Assembly (NCBI GenBank): GCA_013399875.1
Contig: VXAZ01005703.1
Location: 372,001-436,000, forward strand
From: Gymnorhina tibicen
Taxonomy: Eukaryota > Chordata > Aves > Passeriformes > Artamidae
Length of the DNA: 64,000 nucleotides
Direction of reading: 5' to 3'
Made by a program: the position numbers and the translations under genes. The notes under the pieces were generated by a model. That model saw only the letters and a list, made by a program, of their open reading frames with translations, did not search any database and was not told the origin of the DNA. Each line of letters starts with the position of its first letter. The stretch's first letter is position 1. Below are positions 48,171-62,600 of the stretch, in pieces.

Positions 48171-51100
48171 GCAAATCAACGTCTAGCTTTTCAGGTTCCC
48201 AAGAAAGTAATTTTTATGAAGCTGGAGGGTAGGAAGTAATACAGAGTATTCAGGCTTTGTAGGAACATACCTTCATTGAAACTGCATGATTCCTTGTGCT
48301 ACTTCCTTTGTGTGCAGAGAGCACAAATGTGAACTGCGTGTTCATCTTTGCAAGTGCACATGTTAAAAAAACCAACACAGAACCCACTGGTAATGAGTCC
48401 TGCCTGTAGCTGTTAGAGCTATAAAGGTTTTGAAGTCAGAACTTTGTTTCCAGGTAACCGTGTTAGCTTTCTTTACCACTTTGCTTTTCAGATTTAATTT
48501 GTTGTTTGGTCTGTCCTGAAGAGTGAGTGATTTTGGCAAGGTCAAGTTATGTAGGTAACGTGACGTTGATTTGTGAACATCAAGTATGTGGCAAACCCAG
48601 AGGAGTTCACGTGTTTGAGTGCTGTGAGCTGACTACCTCTTAGTATTTTCTTCTCTTTTCCTTCTCTTTCTCTGGTCAGTCAAATGGAAAGTGTAAGATT
48701 GCCATCACACCACACAGTGTGTGCCAGGCAGTCTGTTTTCCGGGGCTTCCCAAGGTAAAGCTGCCTTCACCATACACTGGATGTCTGAAGTATCTTCTCC
48801 CTGCCATCTCCTGGTTCAGTCAAAAACCCTGTTGTTAATGCTTGATATGAACTGGGAAGCTCAAGGAAATCCATGTTACCTTAGTTAGCATTCGTGCTTA
48901 GGCTTTGCTGAGAGCTTTTGAGAACTGAGTCTGATAGATGTGGTGTTGGAAGTTAGCTCCATTAGCTCCATGCGTATTATAATTAAAGTCAGACAAGCAG
49001 ATAAATATTGGAGGTGGTTGGCTGTAAATCCTGATGATAGCCAAGGTAAAATATGTTGTAACTTACATGATACTGAAGTAAAATTACCTGAAGGACTTGT
49101 CTCAAGGACAAATTCAACTTCTTTTTAAGGATTACCATATCTCCTAAGTTAAATTAAAAGACAAAAATTAAATGTGATGTTAAGGTGTTTGAAATTGTGA
49201 GAGTGTAGAATATCTTAGTGTGAATTTATTCACACTTTAAAGGACTTCAACCTGAATGTCCATATGTTAGAGAATGAGTGCTTGGGAGACCACGGAGAGA
49301 CATTGCTTTGCTGTGCTGGTTGGTCTTCCTGCTTGAACACTCTTTGTTTACTGTTGGAAGCTTAAAGTGACTGATAGTAAAGCCCTCCACAATTTTCCTT
49401 CTGTCATGTGCAGTGTTTGATATCACTATTAAGGCAAGTTACAAAAGGTATGCAGGCCTGAAGAGACATAAGTGTAATACAGCAGTGAGGCTTTCTATGC
49501 TAGTTCCCACTCCCTGAGACATTTTGATAATTGAGAGCTTGTTTCTGCTTTCCAGCGTGTATTAAAATGGCAATAATTGCATGATCTCAGTCCTATCATG
49601 CCATATTAATTTTGAGTTCCCATTGTACTGGTCTCTGTTTCATTGTACCCAGATGCTTATACAGCAAACATTACGACTTGAAGGTAATTCTGCCTTAGGT
49701 AATGCTCTTTTTCTCTGATGTCCTTGTATACTGGTGATTGAAAGTTTAATATGTTTACACCTAGAGGATTCCTGCATGAAAGTGATTGGGTTTTTTTGAG
49801 AATGGGATATGTATAGGTAGCGTTTAATTAATCTTCCTATTTGCTTCCCACGATTAAAGATTTTTTTTTTTTTTACTGAAGATGTCTCTCAGTGAAAGGA
49901 GGCAGGAAGGGACACCGGGAGACCAGGGTTATTATTTTTGTGTCTGCTGATTTTAGGAGTGTATTGGGGTTGGAATTGTTTCATAGCACTATGGAGGATG
50001 GTTTATGTATTAGAATCTTCTGAACAGCGTTATCCCTGGACAGTGGGAGATGCATTGGTGCCTGGGGAATGAAAGGTGAGATGCCACTGCTGACAGCACT
50101 CTGCTTCATGCTGCAGTGCTGGGAAAAGGGGTTGGCACCGGGACAGGCTGAGCTTTGGGCAGCGTCAGAAGGCTCCAGAAGGAGTGCTGGGAGACCCAAA
50201 TGGCAGGGACCAGGTTCTGGAAAAATAACTCTAGATCTTGATAAAAAATGGTCCCTTTCCCATAGCTCTTCTCTTCCCTGTCACAGATTGTTATAAGATC
50301 CATGGATTCAATGCAGATTGACAGCACACATGGATGTGTTCTGCTCTCCAGTTTCACAGTGGTAACCATGGCTGGGCTTGGGGATTTGTGCAGGACAGGT
50401 CTCTACAGCCAGTAGTAGTTTCCTGCAAGCTAGGGCTGGTGAGAACACAGTTACAATGTACTGCAGAATGATCGAGGTATGGGTCATTTCTGTGCTGCAA
50501 AATGTCTTGAAAATTGTTAATGTTTTTCTTTCACAAAAGTGAGAAATAGTTTATCATAGTAATTACTGCATGAGAAATGCAGGGACGCCAGTGTCTTTGG
50601 ACATTAGCAAGGAGATGAAACTCCAGAAACGCTGGTTTTGCTGTGACAGTATAGACCTGCTGCTGATAAACACTTGGGGCACTTGGGCCTATTTGGTCCT
50701 TGTAGAAAAGAATTTAATACCTTGATCATGTGTTCAAAATATAAAAGCACTTGTATTTTACTTAATTTTTGATTTATTTTGGGACATTTTGAGTCAGTGT
50801 ATGCAATAAAGTGTTTCAGTAGATGCAGTTTTCATCTTTAGAGGTAAATACTATTTCTCTTGCATGCTCTCTTTCTGAAAACACTTGGGAGAAAAAGGCC
50901 AAATAATAAAAAAGGCCAAATAAATTTAATATGTAGATGCCTTTTTTTTCCCCCTTTTTTTGGATGTTGACCTTCCCAGAACAGCAGTAATGATTAGTGG
51001 TGTTTTGAAGGCAGGCATCTCACTTTATCTCTAGAGCTTTTCTGTATTTTTGAAATGCTAAATTGAAACATAAATGGAAAATGTTTACTTTTATCTCTGG

Positions 51101-53364
51101 AATTATTTCTACCTAGTTTTCTGTTTTTTGACAGGCAGGCACTTTGTGTTTCAGTACTGCACAGCTTCAGTCATCATGCTGATCTTTATATTAAATAGAC
51201 ACTTTGTGTACGCTTTACCAACATTTTGACATAATTTTCCTTCCTTACTTCCTTTTAACCTCTGTATTTTTTGAAGAGCCCTTTCCATATATCAAGCCCT
51301 GGGGCCTTATTATGTTTTGCATGTTCTATGCTACTAATAAAATGGTAATAATCTCCAACCTTGGAAAAACAACACTGTTAGGGGGCTTGGTTCAGCTAGA
51401 CTTCTACATCAAGAGCTCATTTTTTTTTGGTCTATTTTTAATGAGAAAATTACTCTTGACATTGCTATACAGAAGTATAACATGAAGTATTTATAAAAGA
51501 TGGTATTAAACCTAGGCACTCTTCCCTTTCTACAGGTTCGTCAATGTATTTTTGCCCAGTTTGGAATATTTGTTCCTCAAAAAACCCCAAAAAACCAAAC
51601 AAAAGACCCAGAAGAAAATGTGTTTTCTTTGTATGAGTTCAAGTTTTTGTTTCCAGTTTGGACATCCCAATTTAAATTGCTTGAATCAGTAATTAGTACT
51701 GACTGAACATTAACAAAAAATGTTGTCTAGAAAGGATTCTTTATTTTATGTCTTTTGTTTTCCAATTTTTAAAAAACATTTAAAAATTGCTTTTGTTCAG
51801 AAATGCTCCCAGTTTTTCCGTACCTTTATAGAACCAATTCCTTTGATTTTCAGTTTTTCAGTTATTTTAAATTCTGTTGAAGTTAGGTAACCACATAGAT
51901 GTCTTCTAAAAGTGTGTTTGAGGAATTTTTGATTATTTATGTGAACCTGTGAATACATGTGAATATATTTATAAGTAATACGATTTGACGTGTTTGTTAA
52001 ACTCTTTCTCATACTTTTGTGTTTATCAGGAACTATAAATCTTTATTAGGAAAAGCTAGGATGGTACCTGATTTTTCTGTAGTGGTTAAGTTTGTTTGGT
52101 GCGTGGAAATGAATAATTATTGTGGATAAAAGCAGATTCAGAGATATTCTGAAGAGCTGGGAGAGATTTATTTATCCTCAATACAGAATCCAAAGTTTTG
52201 GGCTGAGTCTGTTGACTCGTGTGCTTGCCTGTAGCAGAGCACTTTATTGAGGCTGTTTAATACCTGCCCATCAGTCTTTGCTGTTAACCTGTTGTCGATG
52301 AGATCATTCAGTGGTGGATTCCTTGACAGTTCTCAAATTACAGTGTAAAGATACAAAATGTATTGCCGGAGAATGAAAGATGACCTAATATTTTCTCTCT
52401 CTAGGGGGTGACTTCCAGAGGGCCGGAGCGCTCTGCGTTTCCTTTAGAAACCTCTGTGTTTCATGTCTGTAACTGATGTGCCGCGTCAGCTCAGATCAGA
52501 TCGGCGCGGTTGTTTTTCACCTGTTGGCTTTGAAAACTGTTGCAAACTCTCTCCACTTAACTCTGTGAAAGTGATCAAGTATTGGTACATTAAACTGCAA
52601 TAATGCCCAATCCCTTTAATGTGATCGCCTCAATGTCAAAAACAAACAAAACCCCCAAACATGGTCAGAACCAAGTAGTAGCATGTGTGTTGAAAAGGGT
52701 GTCCCAAAGAGCTGCCTGTGGTTGTTGTCTGCACTATGAGATGAAATCATTATTGCCATATCAATAGGGCTGTGTCCTTTAAAGAATGCAATTTGTTTAA
52801 AAAGTTTGGAACTGGGTTCTCTGCTAAATACTAGTTAGCAGAGGGAAGCCTTTGATAAAAAATTTAAATAGATAGCCCAAATGAGAGAACTTAGTTTGTA
52901 GAATATAATACTAGAAGAATACTTGTAAATGGATTGGTTTTTGGCTCTGCCACCTCTTGTGTTGTCTTCTACAATTTGCCTATTTTACCTATCTGCTTCT
53001 GAGCATTGACATTCACAGTCAAAACTAGTCTGCAAGTACTGTAAAAAATGAGTCAAATCAGAGTTGAGATTTCTAGAAATAATGCAGTACAAATACTTTT
53101 AATAATTCTGTGGAGGCTGTGTGTGTGTTGTGATTTCTGCACTGAGGCAGAGAGGTACTTTATGAGTCACACTGTCTGAGAGAAGCCTCAGGAAATTCCA
53201 AGATCCCACTTTGTATGTGTATAAATATATTTATTTTCAAATAAGAGTCTGGACCTGAATGCTTAGGGTCAATGCTGAAGTGTTTTTGTTTTTTTTTTTT
53301 TTGGAGTGATACGACAGCAATAGCATCCTTTAATTTCATGCCTACACATCAGTAGATTTTCGAG

Positions 53365-53625
53365 AGAAGACATGGAGTTGCAGAATGGTTTGGGTTGGAA
53401 GGAACCTCAAAGAACATCTGGTTCCAACCCACCTGCTCATGGGCAGGGACACCTTCCATTCAGGAAAATGCTTGGGATGGGGGCCATCCACAACTTTTCT
53501 GGGCAGTTTGTTCCAGAGCCTCACATCCTCACAGTAAAGAATTATTTCCTAGTATCTTACCTAAACCTGCTCTCAGTGTGAAGCCATTCCCCTTTGTCCT
53601 GTCACTATGTGCTCATGCAAATACT
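53365..53625 (-). mobile_element. CR1 LINE tail, 5'-truncated, antisense to GRID1
   Basis: The + strand shows the complement of a CR1 3' end: GCAGAATGGTTTGGGTTGGA, AGGAACCTCAAAGAACATCT, GGTTCCAACCCACCTGCTCA, a CAGTTTGTTCCAGAGCCTCA block and CCCCTTTGTCCTGTCACTA. On the minus strand this includes RLWNKLPRKVVDGPHPKHF, the end of CR1 ORF2. The 3' end lies at about 53365-53385, where an altered CATGGAGTTGCAGAATGG replaces the usual repeated tail. Similarity ends near 53625, the 5' truncation point. The sequence is closer to consensus than the old copy at 13.8 kb. Confidence 0.88.
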
Positions 53626-56600
53626 CTACACGAAGAAGAACTTATGGTTAGGAAACCAATGGCAGTCATTTCTTCTGAAGAATATTTTCCCGGATTTTTT
53701 TCTAGGAAAGGAGTGGTTTCTTATGTACAATCTGAGGGAACTTCACATCACTGAAACACCTTGGCCTCCAGACCAGAGTCCAGCGTGAGGTATAGAAAGG
53801 GGGAAAGCTCCTCTAATTAGGGTAAAGATACAGTGAAAGAAAATATAAAAAAGTTTGTCCCTCTTTTCCACTTAGAATACAGAAGAAAATGGAGTAAGCT
53901 TCGGGTTTTATGCAAAGTTAATTTTTGGACAGCCTATACTCAAAAATTATTTCATTGGAAAAAGTGTGTTTTAACATGGTAATTACTAGTCATTTGCTGA
54001 GACTGATTATACTGTAAAGGAGCAGTTGAAAGGCCCAAGGAGAAATAAATGACTCAGAAGGAAAAAGTTGTCATCCACCCATGCAATCACCAGAAATAGA
54101 GAAAACTTTTACACAATAACAGGTACAATTGTGGGTTAAGGAGCCAGAAGCCAAGGAGCTGTCAGCCTGGAAGGCAGCAGGAGGAGAGCCTGCTGTGAAG
54201 AGCTGCTCCTGACAAATCCCTCTCTGCCTCCATTCTCAGAAATGAGACAGCATTAAATCAGTTAATGCTCAGTTAATTATTATATATAATAATCAGTTAA
54301 TTATTACATATATGTATTTTAAGACCCACTAGATGAACTGGTTTGATTTGGTAAGTTAGTTGTAGTGCATTTTTTTGAATGGCTGGGAAAGGCTCTGTGT
54401 TTCTAAAAATGCACTTTGGAGTAGGATTTTTTTGTACCACGGCTTTTAAAGGCACATCCAATTTTTCATGTATTAGCTCAGACACCAAGAACAACAAAAA
54501 CCTTATGAGGTCTCAGTGCCCTGCTTCTTTAGCACAGACATATCTGTTTTCTCCAGCTGGTCTGTCCTGGCCACAGCATAATTGGTATTTGAGTTTATCA
54601 CATGTGGTTCATGCATGACTGAAAACTACAGCCACACCTTTAACTGTAGTGCAGGCAAACCAAATATGATCACTACAGATCCAGCTGCTATCACACAGCA
54701 TTCCTGTAAGGGTAAATTAGACCTGCCAGGTTTGTTCTCACCACTTTCCAGCTCCCAGAATTGCTCGCTGTCACTTGCTTTACTTGTGGGAGAAAGAAGC
54801 TTCCCAACAGTGTTCTCACTGACTCACTTCAGGAGTTCCAACCAACACCCAGAGAATGCTTGAAATGTAGGAGAGATAAGCTGGTCCCATGCATGGCTTG
54901 AATATTTATTTATTTGTGAAAGTAAAGTTCAAGGCACAGAAGTTTCTCATGCTAGGAGATACTTCTCCAAATATAACTTGAAATCTCAAAGCTGCTAAGT
55001 GAGATGGTCTCTAATGGAGAAGTTTGGGGAGAGACAGTTAAGCAGTACCATGATCATCTCCTCAGTGAATGAACTTCAGCTCTCCATGATTTATAAATTG
55101 AGTGGAGCCTCAATGGTTTCAGTGGGAAATATTATTCCTGAAGTTAATGTGTGAGTTTTTCTTAATGCTTGATAGATGAATTTTGTTCCAGCTGTCATCA
55201 TTACATTGAGTAAAATAAGACATTTATTTCACTTCTCAAACCCACCCCCCTCCCCCAAGTTCAGAACTAGAATTTAAATTGGTGTGTTCATGTGATTTAA
55301 TCCCACAGTAGGTGAAGGAAGCAGCTCTTTGCCTAAGTCACTTCAAGAAATGATAGAAAAAAACCCCAATATATACATTGACATGTACTTATAATTCTTA
55401 AAAGTTGGTTTGAGGTTGAGTGTGGCAGTTTTGAGTAGCCATCAGCTAAGACAAGTGATACCACTAATTAAATTCTGCTTTCATAGATTAAATTGATTCC
55501 CAACAGCAGCAAAAGTGTCAAGATAGAATGGAACTATTTTCTCTTTTTCAAGGTTCTCATTGCTCATTTTTTAAATTTTAGTTCCTGAACTTGGCAGGTT
55601 GAGGAGAATGGCTTATGTTGCAGGGAGCTTCAGGCATTATCAACACAGTCAAGAATGTACAGATCCTGTCACTGGAGTGGGTAAGGAAGAAATGTCATGC
55701 ACTTGCTGTGTCTACAGGAGTTAGACATGCTCCAGTACTGTAACAGTCCAGACTTGGAACCTCTGCTCTTGACTGTGTGGATTGTGTGTATTAATACTCA
55801 CTTAAAAATACTTTCATAGACAAAAACGGGTAGGGAGTCAAAGAAGCAAATGTTAGAGGAAAATTGTTTGTGATCCAAGGATGGTGCTCCACCAGAGTGG
55901 AAATGAATGCTCAGGGAAGAACAGTGGCACCTTTTTTAAAAATTGATTAAGCTTTTGTCTCTTTGTTGAGCTGGAGGAAGAGGTCCTGCCTTTCCTTTTG
56001 GTCTCTGTAAGAAACTAGAAGAACAGGAGAAGGACAACAATATGCCTTGCTCAGCAGCTTAAGTTTGAGATATGTCTGTGCTTTGGTTCTTTCTTTTGTC
56101 TTGCTTGTCCACTCGGTTTCCATCTGGGTGCTCCCTTGTGTTGTTTGAATGTGCAAAGCATGAATTGTTCTTTTTGGAAGCAGAAGAGCAAAGGAGCACT
56201 TCTTCTCAGAAGAAAAAAAAAGATGATGATCCTGGACCAATCTTTGTCACAATGGTTTGAAGAATGTAGGAAGTGTGGATCAGTTTGGTTCTTTGTTTTG
56301 TTTTGTTTTTGTTTGCTTGCGCAAGGCAGGAATGAGAGCCCCTTTTAATGTAACAGATGTCTGGCTGGTGAAGACTTGCAGTAGAAGTCCTGTAGTATTT
56401 TCTGGTTTTACTTTTTGGAAGAACTGTGAATAAAACATGTTTGGCCATGGCCTCTCAAGCAAAACCTTGTAATGCCATAAGCCCAGTGTACCTTCAGTTG
56501 TGAAGGTTGCAAAGTCTGAATTTCTACATCAGCTGTGTTCTGTGTTTTCATATTAACTGTCACATTAACAAAAAGATTATTGGCTACATTTATTGGACGC

Positions 56601-59600
56601 TTAAATCTGCAGACATTTAGAGCTGTATTTTCAACTTCAAAGGTTAGGTGTCAGGTTTTACAGTTGGGATAAATTGGACAGAATGCTAATCAGCAGCTCT
56701 AGAAACTCTCTGAAGGGTTTCTTATCGTCCTTCTACTGGAGGAGTAGTGGACCTTAGGTTGTCATATTTCCCTCTGTGTTCTTTTCTCATGCAACTCTCA
56801 CTTGTCTTTGTTTTCCAAAACCTGTTTAGATATAGCTTGCCCTCACTGCCTGTTTTGGTTCATATGTGGTGTGAATCTATGTGATACTTAAATGTCCATC
56901 AAACACTTTATTTTACTCGCCCGCTCTGTTCATACAGGAGGAGCACCTTTCCATATTCAGGCAGCCGGAGTTGCTTTGCAGGTGAATATGGAAATGTAAC
57001 TTTCGTGTGGATGTTGCTGACCTGCAACTCTTTAGCTTACAGAGTGCTTTTCTTAAAAAGAAAAGAAAAATCTTTCTGCTCAATCTTTTGATAATCCGTA
57101 TCATTCTCTCTATGGGAAACTATTCTTATGCTCCTTTAAAAATATAGGATGCACAACGAAAGCAATTCTGATTTTAATTATTGATAACCTCTAGAGCCAT
57201 TGGCAATCTAATCAAAACAGAGTAAGAGAGTCAAACTGTGGAGAAACTAGATGAAGTAACTTTCAGTGCATTGCATGAAAAATAAGGAATGTTAACTTTG
57301 CATACACTAAAAACTATGGAGACTCCTTAATATGACTGGGATAGACACACCCCCCCTACCACCCCCAAAAGCCTGGATATTTCATTGTCTTCGGCAGAAC
57401 TCTCTGCGGCTGTTAACCAGTTTAAGAAGAAGCTGCAAAGACTCAGTTTTCTGTTTTATTTATGTGTTTCTTAAGTAACTGGTGGTTAGCACAAATAGTC
57501 CTTGAAGTGTCCTTGGGAAGATTGACATTGACTTTCCTTTGAATGGAAAATTATCCTACAGCAGCACATCTGAATTCCTATAGAGTGGGTGGGCTTTTAG
57601 GTGCCTGTGACAAAGAGCTAATGTAATAGCTTCAGGCAGGACGCTTTGTGACTGAATGCAAGAGAGTTCAAATGTACTGAGGACCATTAATAGGTGTCGG
57701 AGCTTCTCTGCTACCTCTCCTGGGTAATGAGGTGGAAATTAAGAAAGATCAGAACAGTCAGTTGCTAAGCCATCTTCGTTTATTGAAGACGTTATTTCAA
57801 CTGTTGCTTGTTTTCTTTTCTGTTTTGTTTAGTTTGTTTTGTATGATGGAGATTGTAAACTTCTAAGAGTGACTTCTCTGTTTCCCCATCTGTTCTTCCT
57901 TTCTTTATTTGTTGGTGTCATTTGGATGTGGTTGGTTCTTTTCTTTATTTGTAGGGAGGTGCCTTAGATATCAAGGGGTTTTTAGGAGCCATCTCTGACA
58001 GACTTACAAGAAACTACACAGGTAGAAGATCAAATCCAAATTAGACTGCTGTAAAATGGAAATGTCTTGCACAGATAGACTCACAGCTGACTTCACATTG
58101 CTATCACACTTCTGCCCACAAGGAGACAGGCGCAGTGTTTTGATCAAAGCGTACTGAGAGAAAGGGGCAGGCTGAGTGAAGCAGGACAGAATGGATAGAG
58201 CATCCAAAGATGGTGGGCATTTTTTTCAGTGGCTTCCTTCAAACTGTTCTGCAAATTGATAGAAATGTTCTTTTGCTGTGGCTTTTAGAGCAAAGCCAGT
58301 TTTTACACTGTTTTGCTTCTCAGGAGTGCTAGAGCAGATACTCAGAGGCTTTACAATATTCTGGGGCTTTTGATTCCAGTTGGGAATACAATGGTGGTAC
58401 TGGAATGGGGTTTGCCATCTCTGACCCTCCTGCTGCAGGTTATAGTTCATGAGAAGGAACAGTGCTGGACTTGTGGGCAAAGAAAACCTCCACTGATTTG
58501 GCATATAAAGAATCCCATGCAGAAAGCAAGAAGAGATTTTTCTGGACAGCCATGACAGGTGCCTGCATTGTGCTTTGTTTTCTCCCACAACTTATTAATC
58601 CTCTCTTCTCAGCACAGCTCCAGCAAGGAGCCAGGTCTGTTCTCTCCTGCTGAGAGGATCTACAGCGAGCTAACAAACTGATTCTACTCTGCCACTGTCA
58701 GGAAGCAAAACTCCTACTAACTTAATTTAAAACAAAAGCCACAAAACCAGACCAACAACAAATGGTTGGTATCTCGCAGTGCTCCTTTCCTTCTTTGTGT
58801 CTTAAGACCCCATGGCACTGTTTCACTGTTTTTCTTCTGAAGAAAGTGACTTCATCTCAGTTTTTGTTGTTACTTTCCTTTAGAAACAAAAGGGAGACAG
58901 GCAGTAAGTAGCCTCTTTGCTGGTGACAACCTGATCTCCTCATGTTCTGCCATAAATGTGCTTAAATTATGTCATACTGATGAACTCAGCATCTTGGTCT
59001 CTTCACTGTTCAGGAATTTTTGTCACAAAGGATTAGATAAAATTTCTGACTATTTATAATAGCATCAAAGGGCTTAATTTTTATTTTAAAATTTTTTAAC
59101 TTCAGTTCTGCTAGTTTTTAGCCCATATACAAAGCAAGTATCTTCTACTGACTGACAGAGATAAAGCAATATGTACATATTTTCAAAGCTTATTTAAGAT
59201 ATTCCTAATCTAGATTTAAAAATTAGTAGTTTAGTAATTCTTGGTCTTCAAGAGACAATAGAACTACTGTCTTCCAAACCCCATAAAGCACTCTGAAAGA
59301 AAGTCTGTAGCCCTGTGAAATTTGAAAACAAATGAAAAAATATGTTTTCCTTTGCTATTGTTTAAATATAAAGACCGAAGCGAAGGAGTGCTATTGGAAG
59401 ACAAATTAAGCAGCACAGCAGAGGTGTTGTGCAAAGAAAGAAAGGTCTTGTCAATAAAAGACTGTGCAGTGAATAAGTCTTTGCTTCCTTTTTGGTGCAT
59501 ACCTTGGGAAGTCCTAAAGGAGCATGATAGAGAAGTTTGCAAATATATACTAAGATCAGCTTTCATGGAGATGGGATTAACCTTTAAAAGTTCTTTATAT

Positions 59601-62600
59601 CTAAGTGCTTTAAAAAAAAAAGTTTTATTTTATCATAAAATGAAGTAGTGCTTCAATCTTACCAGAATATAACCTATTTATTTCTTCTGTGTTTGAGGTG
59701 TTTACCTTGGAAAGGAACTTTGAATTTAGTATGTTGTTTCAGTGGCTAAAGCATTATGCTTTTTTTTAGGGACATGGATGGTAAATACCTATTGTCCCTG
59801 AGATTAAGGTGATGGAAAAGAGCAAATAATTATCTTTCTTTGATAATGTTTACCCTAGGGTCTTGGTGTCTAAGCCAGCTATTATGCCAGTTTTCTCTTT
59901 CTCCTTTTTGCAGTGGTTAATTTACTTGTATTTTACATTTTTTGCCAAATTATATGATGGAGCAGACAGACTCTCTGACTGCATAAAAAGACAGTTTATG
60001 GACTAATTATTTCTATGCTTTTTTTAAAGTCAAAGGTTAATCTAATTATTGTCCCAAACTGAGGATATGGTGGCCCAACCGATCAGAAAACAAAGGCAAA
60101 TGACTAGAGCAGGAAGGCGTATCCAGGGGTGTCAGTGTCTGGTTTAAAAAATTATTTCACAATCACAATTTCAGAGCTGAAAGATGGTAGCTTACATTCT
60201 GTCTTGCAAGATATATTGCCGCAAATAGAAAAGCAGGCTTGAGTGTCATTGGCATAACTGTGATGCAATTACAGTGATGAATTACAGACATGCAAAATCA
60301 CTGAGAAATGCCAAGGAGTTTTAGGTATCTTTTTTTAATGCCTGTAATTTTTTTTCAGCCCCAGTGATTACTAACATAAGATTACAATATAATATAATTT
60401 GGAGGATATTGCACATGTTTGCAAAATGTGTTAACAGTGAAACCAGTGTTTATTGAAGTTAGGAACTAGTTCTTGAACTTGAAATCTTTTTTTATTGTAT
60501 GTTAGCACCAGCCTGTCCCATATTTTAACATTAGGATTCTTTGAAAATAAGAAGCAGGGTACTTTTTTTACACAGAAACAGAGAACAGGTGAAACCCACC
60601 CTGTTCCTCTCTACTTCTGATATAAATTAGAGTTTGCATCAATTCTGTGGTGGGGTTGGGTGGCTGCAGTCTGCAGCTGCTAAAGCGATCTGCAGTATTG
60701 CTTCCGGGCAGGGATCAGCCCGAGTCACTGAGCTTTCCATAGCACCAGGGTCTTTTGGTCCACAGATATTTAGGGAACTGTAAATCATCTGCTGTAATCC
60801 CATGTGTTGATTATCTGAGTGGGGTGGATAATGCCACGGGGCAGGAAACAGAACTAGCCATCCTGGCAAACCTGCGTTCTCTGTTCATACCTGCATCCAG
60901 GGATGAGCACAGGACGCTGCTGCCACTCATTGACCTCCACAGGCAGAGCTGCCACTAAGACTCCTTCCTTCATCCTTTTCAACACTTTCCTCCTCGGTCG
61001 TGGCTGGTTAGAAAAGACACTTTGACACAAACCTTGAAGGGTGGTGTGTACATGTAATGTCCTTTCATGGGTGGATTTGCAAACATGGCGCTGGAAATAT
61101 CTGTGGGACTTTTCCCCCTCTCCTCCTCCACTGTGATTAACCACAATTCAAGAAAAGTCTGCATGTCAGGCATATTTTTCTCTTGGATTAGAAAAGAAAC
61201 TAGAATGAATGCTTTGTAGTACTGTGTTGATAAAAGTCACCAGGTTAAAAATATTTTGCTGGAAGCAAAAGCAATTTAATAAAGCAATGGTTTGGGTTTT
61301 ATACTTGGGTCCTCTGTTGTAACCTTTGTGTCTTGTCATGCATTGACTTCTCTGCCTGAAAACTGGGACTTCATTGTTCTGTCGGGTGTTCTGGGGTCTG
61401 CTGAGCAGGAGCTTTATGTCAGTGTTTGGGAAATAAAAATATTTTGTAATTAGTTAATTTGCATTTAATGTTTGAGATTTCTGTTGCTTTCATGTTGTTT
61501 ATTTAAAAATAAAATGAATATACAAATTGAAAGCAGATCAACTACTTCAGTATCCAGCTCCTGCCTTTTTTTGACTGGCTTCCTCATGTGGAAGAATTTC
61601 TGGTTTTCAGTATAGGTGTTTTGCTTAAGTGTAGAAATAATAGCTTTTTTAAAAATTTAATTTGCTTGAATGCACATGACTTAGATACCTGGGCTTGAGT
61701 GACAGTAGCAGCTTGAAATCCAGGTCATTTGCCACCTGTATTGAGATTGACTACAACAAAGTCTGTTGCTCCAGCAAGACTGAATTCTGATCTAGATTGC
61801 ATAATTCCTTCGTGAATATAGCACTGCAGATGAATCACAAATTAAACAAAAGCAAAAAGAAAAGTAGACAAAATCAACCCTTCCTCCAAATCTCCCCAAA
61901 TATTACTCTAAAACTAGTATTTTTATTGTTGTCAGGAAAGAGGTTGAGTAAATATAATCAATATTTCTTCACACTAAACTGCCATAATCAGATGGTGTAG
62001 ATAAAGTAGAAGTTCATTTTCTAAGGCGTCATACTTCTCTCAGATGTTTATAACTTCCTTAGATAAGATTGCAGAGAGCATATTATTCATAATGATAATA
62101 TGATGAAACTATATCAATTTGAACAAAGTGTGGCTTTTTTCTACATAAACACGAAAGTATTTCTGAAGTGCTTCAGTAACCCCCTACCCCTGTCATTATT
62201 AAATTAAAGAAGGATAAAACTGTTATGTGTGCTTAAGATATAAATATGCTCTTAATGTGTGCAGATACATCTAGCAAAGGATATGTCCTTGTGGGTTCCA
62301 TTTTTCAATAAACTGGAACGACAATATCAAGCCTTGCTCAGCTCAGCAGAGAAAGTGTGAAGCTGGAAATTGAGATGATTTTCAGCATATCAAAATTTCA
62401 GTGTCTTCCATTGAGCCCTTAGAGCTGTTGCGTGTATTAAGGGTATCACGTTAGCTTTTCATATTTTCGGCTTGATCTTGCAATTTGTGAAGGGCACTTA
62501 ACATTTTGCTGACTGCACACAATGTCTTTAGTATCTGCTCTGTGTATTGGATGGACTTTTAAATATTGTGCTGTTTATTTCTGGGCCCATGAGCTGGGTT

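Larger units (their letters stand above)
41956..53364 (+). other. GRID1 intron 3, no gene recognised
   Basis: About 11 kb of AT-rich intron. Structural items are a promoter-like CCAAT/TATA arrangement on the minus strand at 46427-46532, a long T/G-rich run at 48086-48170, a 20-bp quasi-palindrome at 49217-49236, a T14 run at 49861-49874, a tandem duplication of AAAAAGGCCAAATAA near 50892-50925 and a CpG-bearing patch at 52400-52560. No exon, RNA gene or further transposon was recognised. Confidence 0.6.

Noticed and set aside
55243..55257. C-rich run as a possible G-quadruplex on the minus strand
   Set aside because: Only three separated G-runs are present, so the usual four-run rule is not met.
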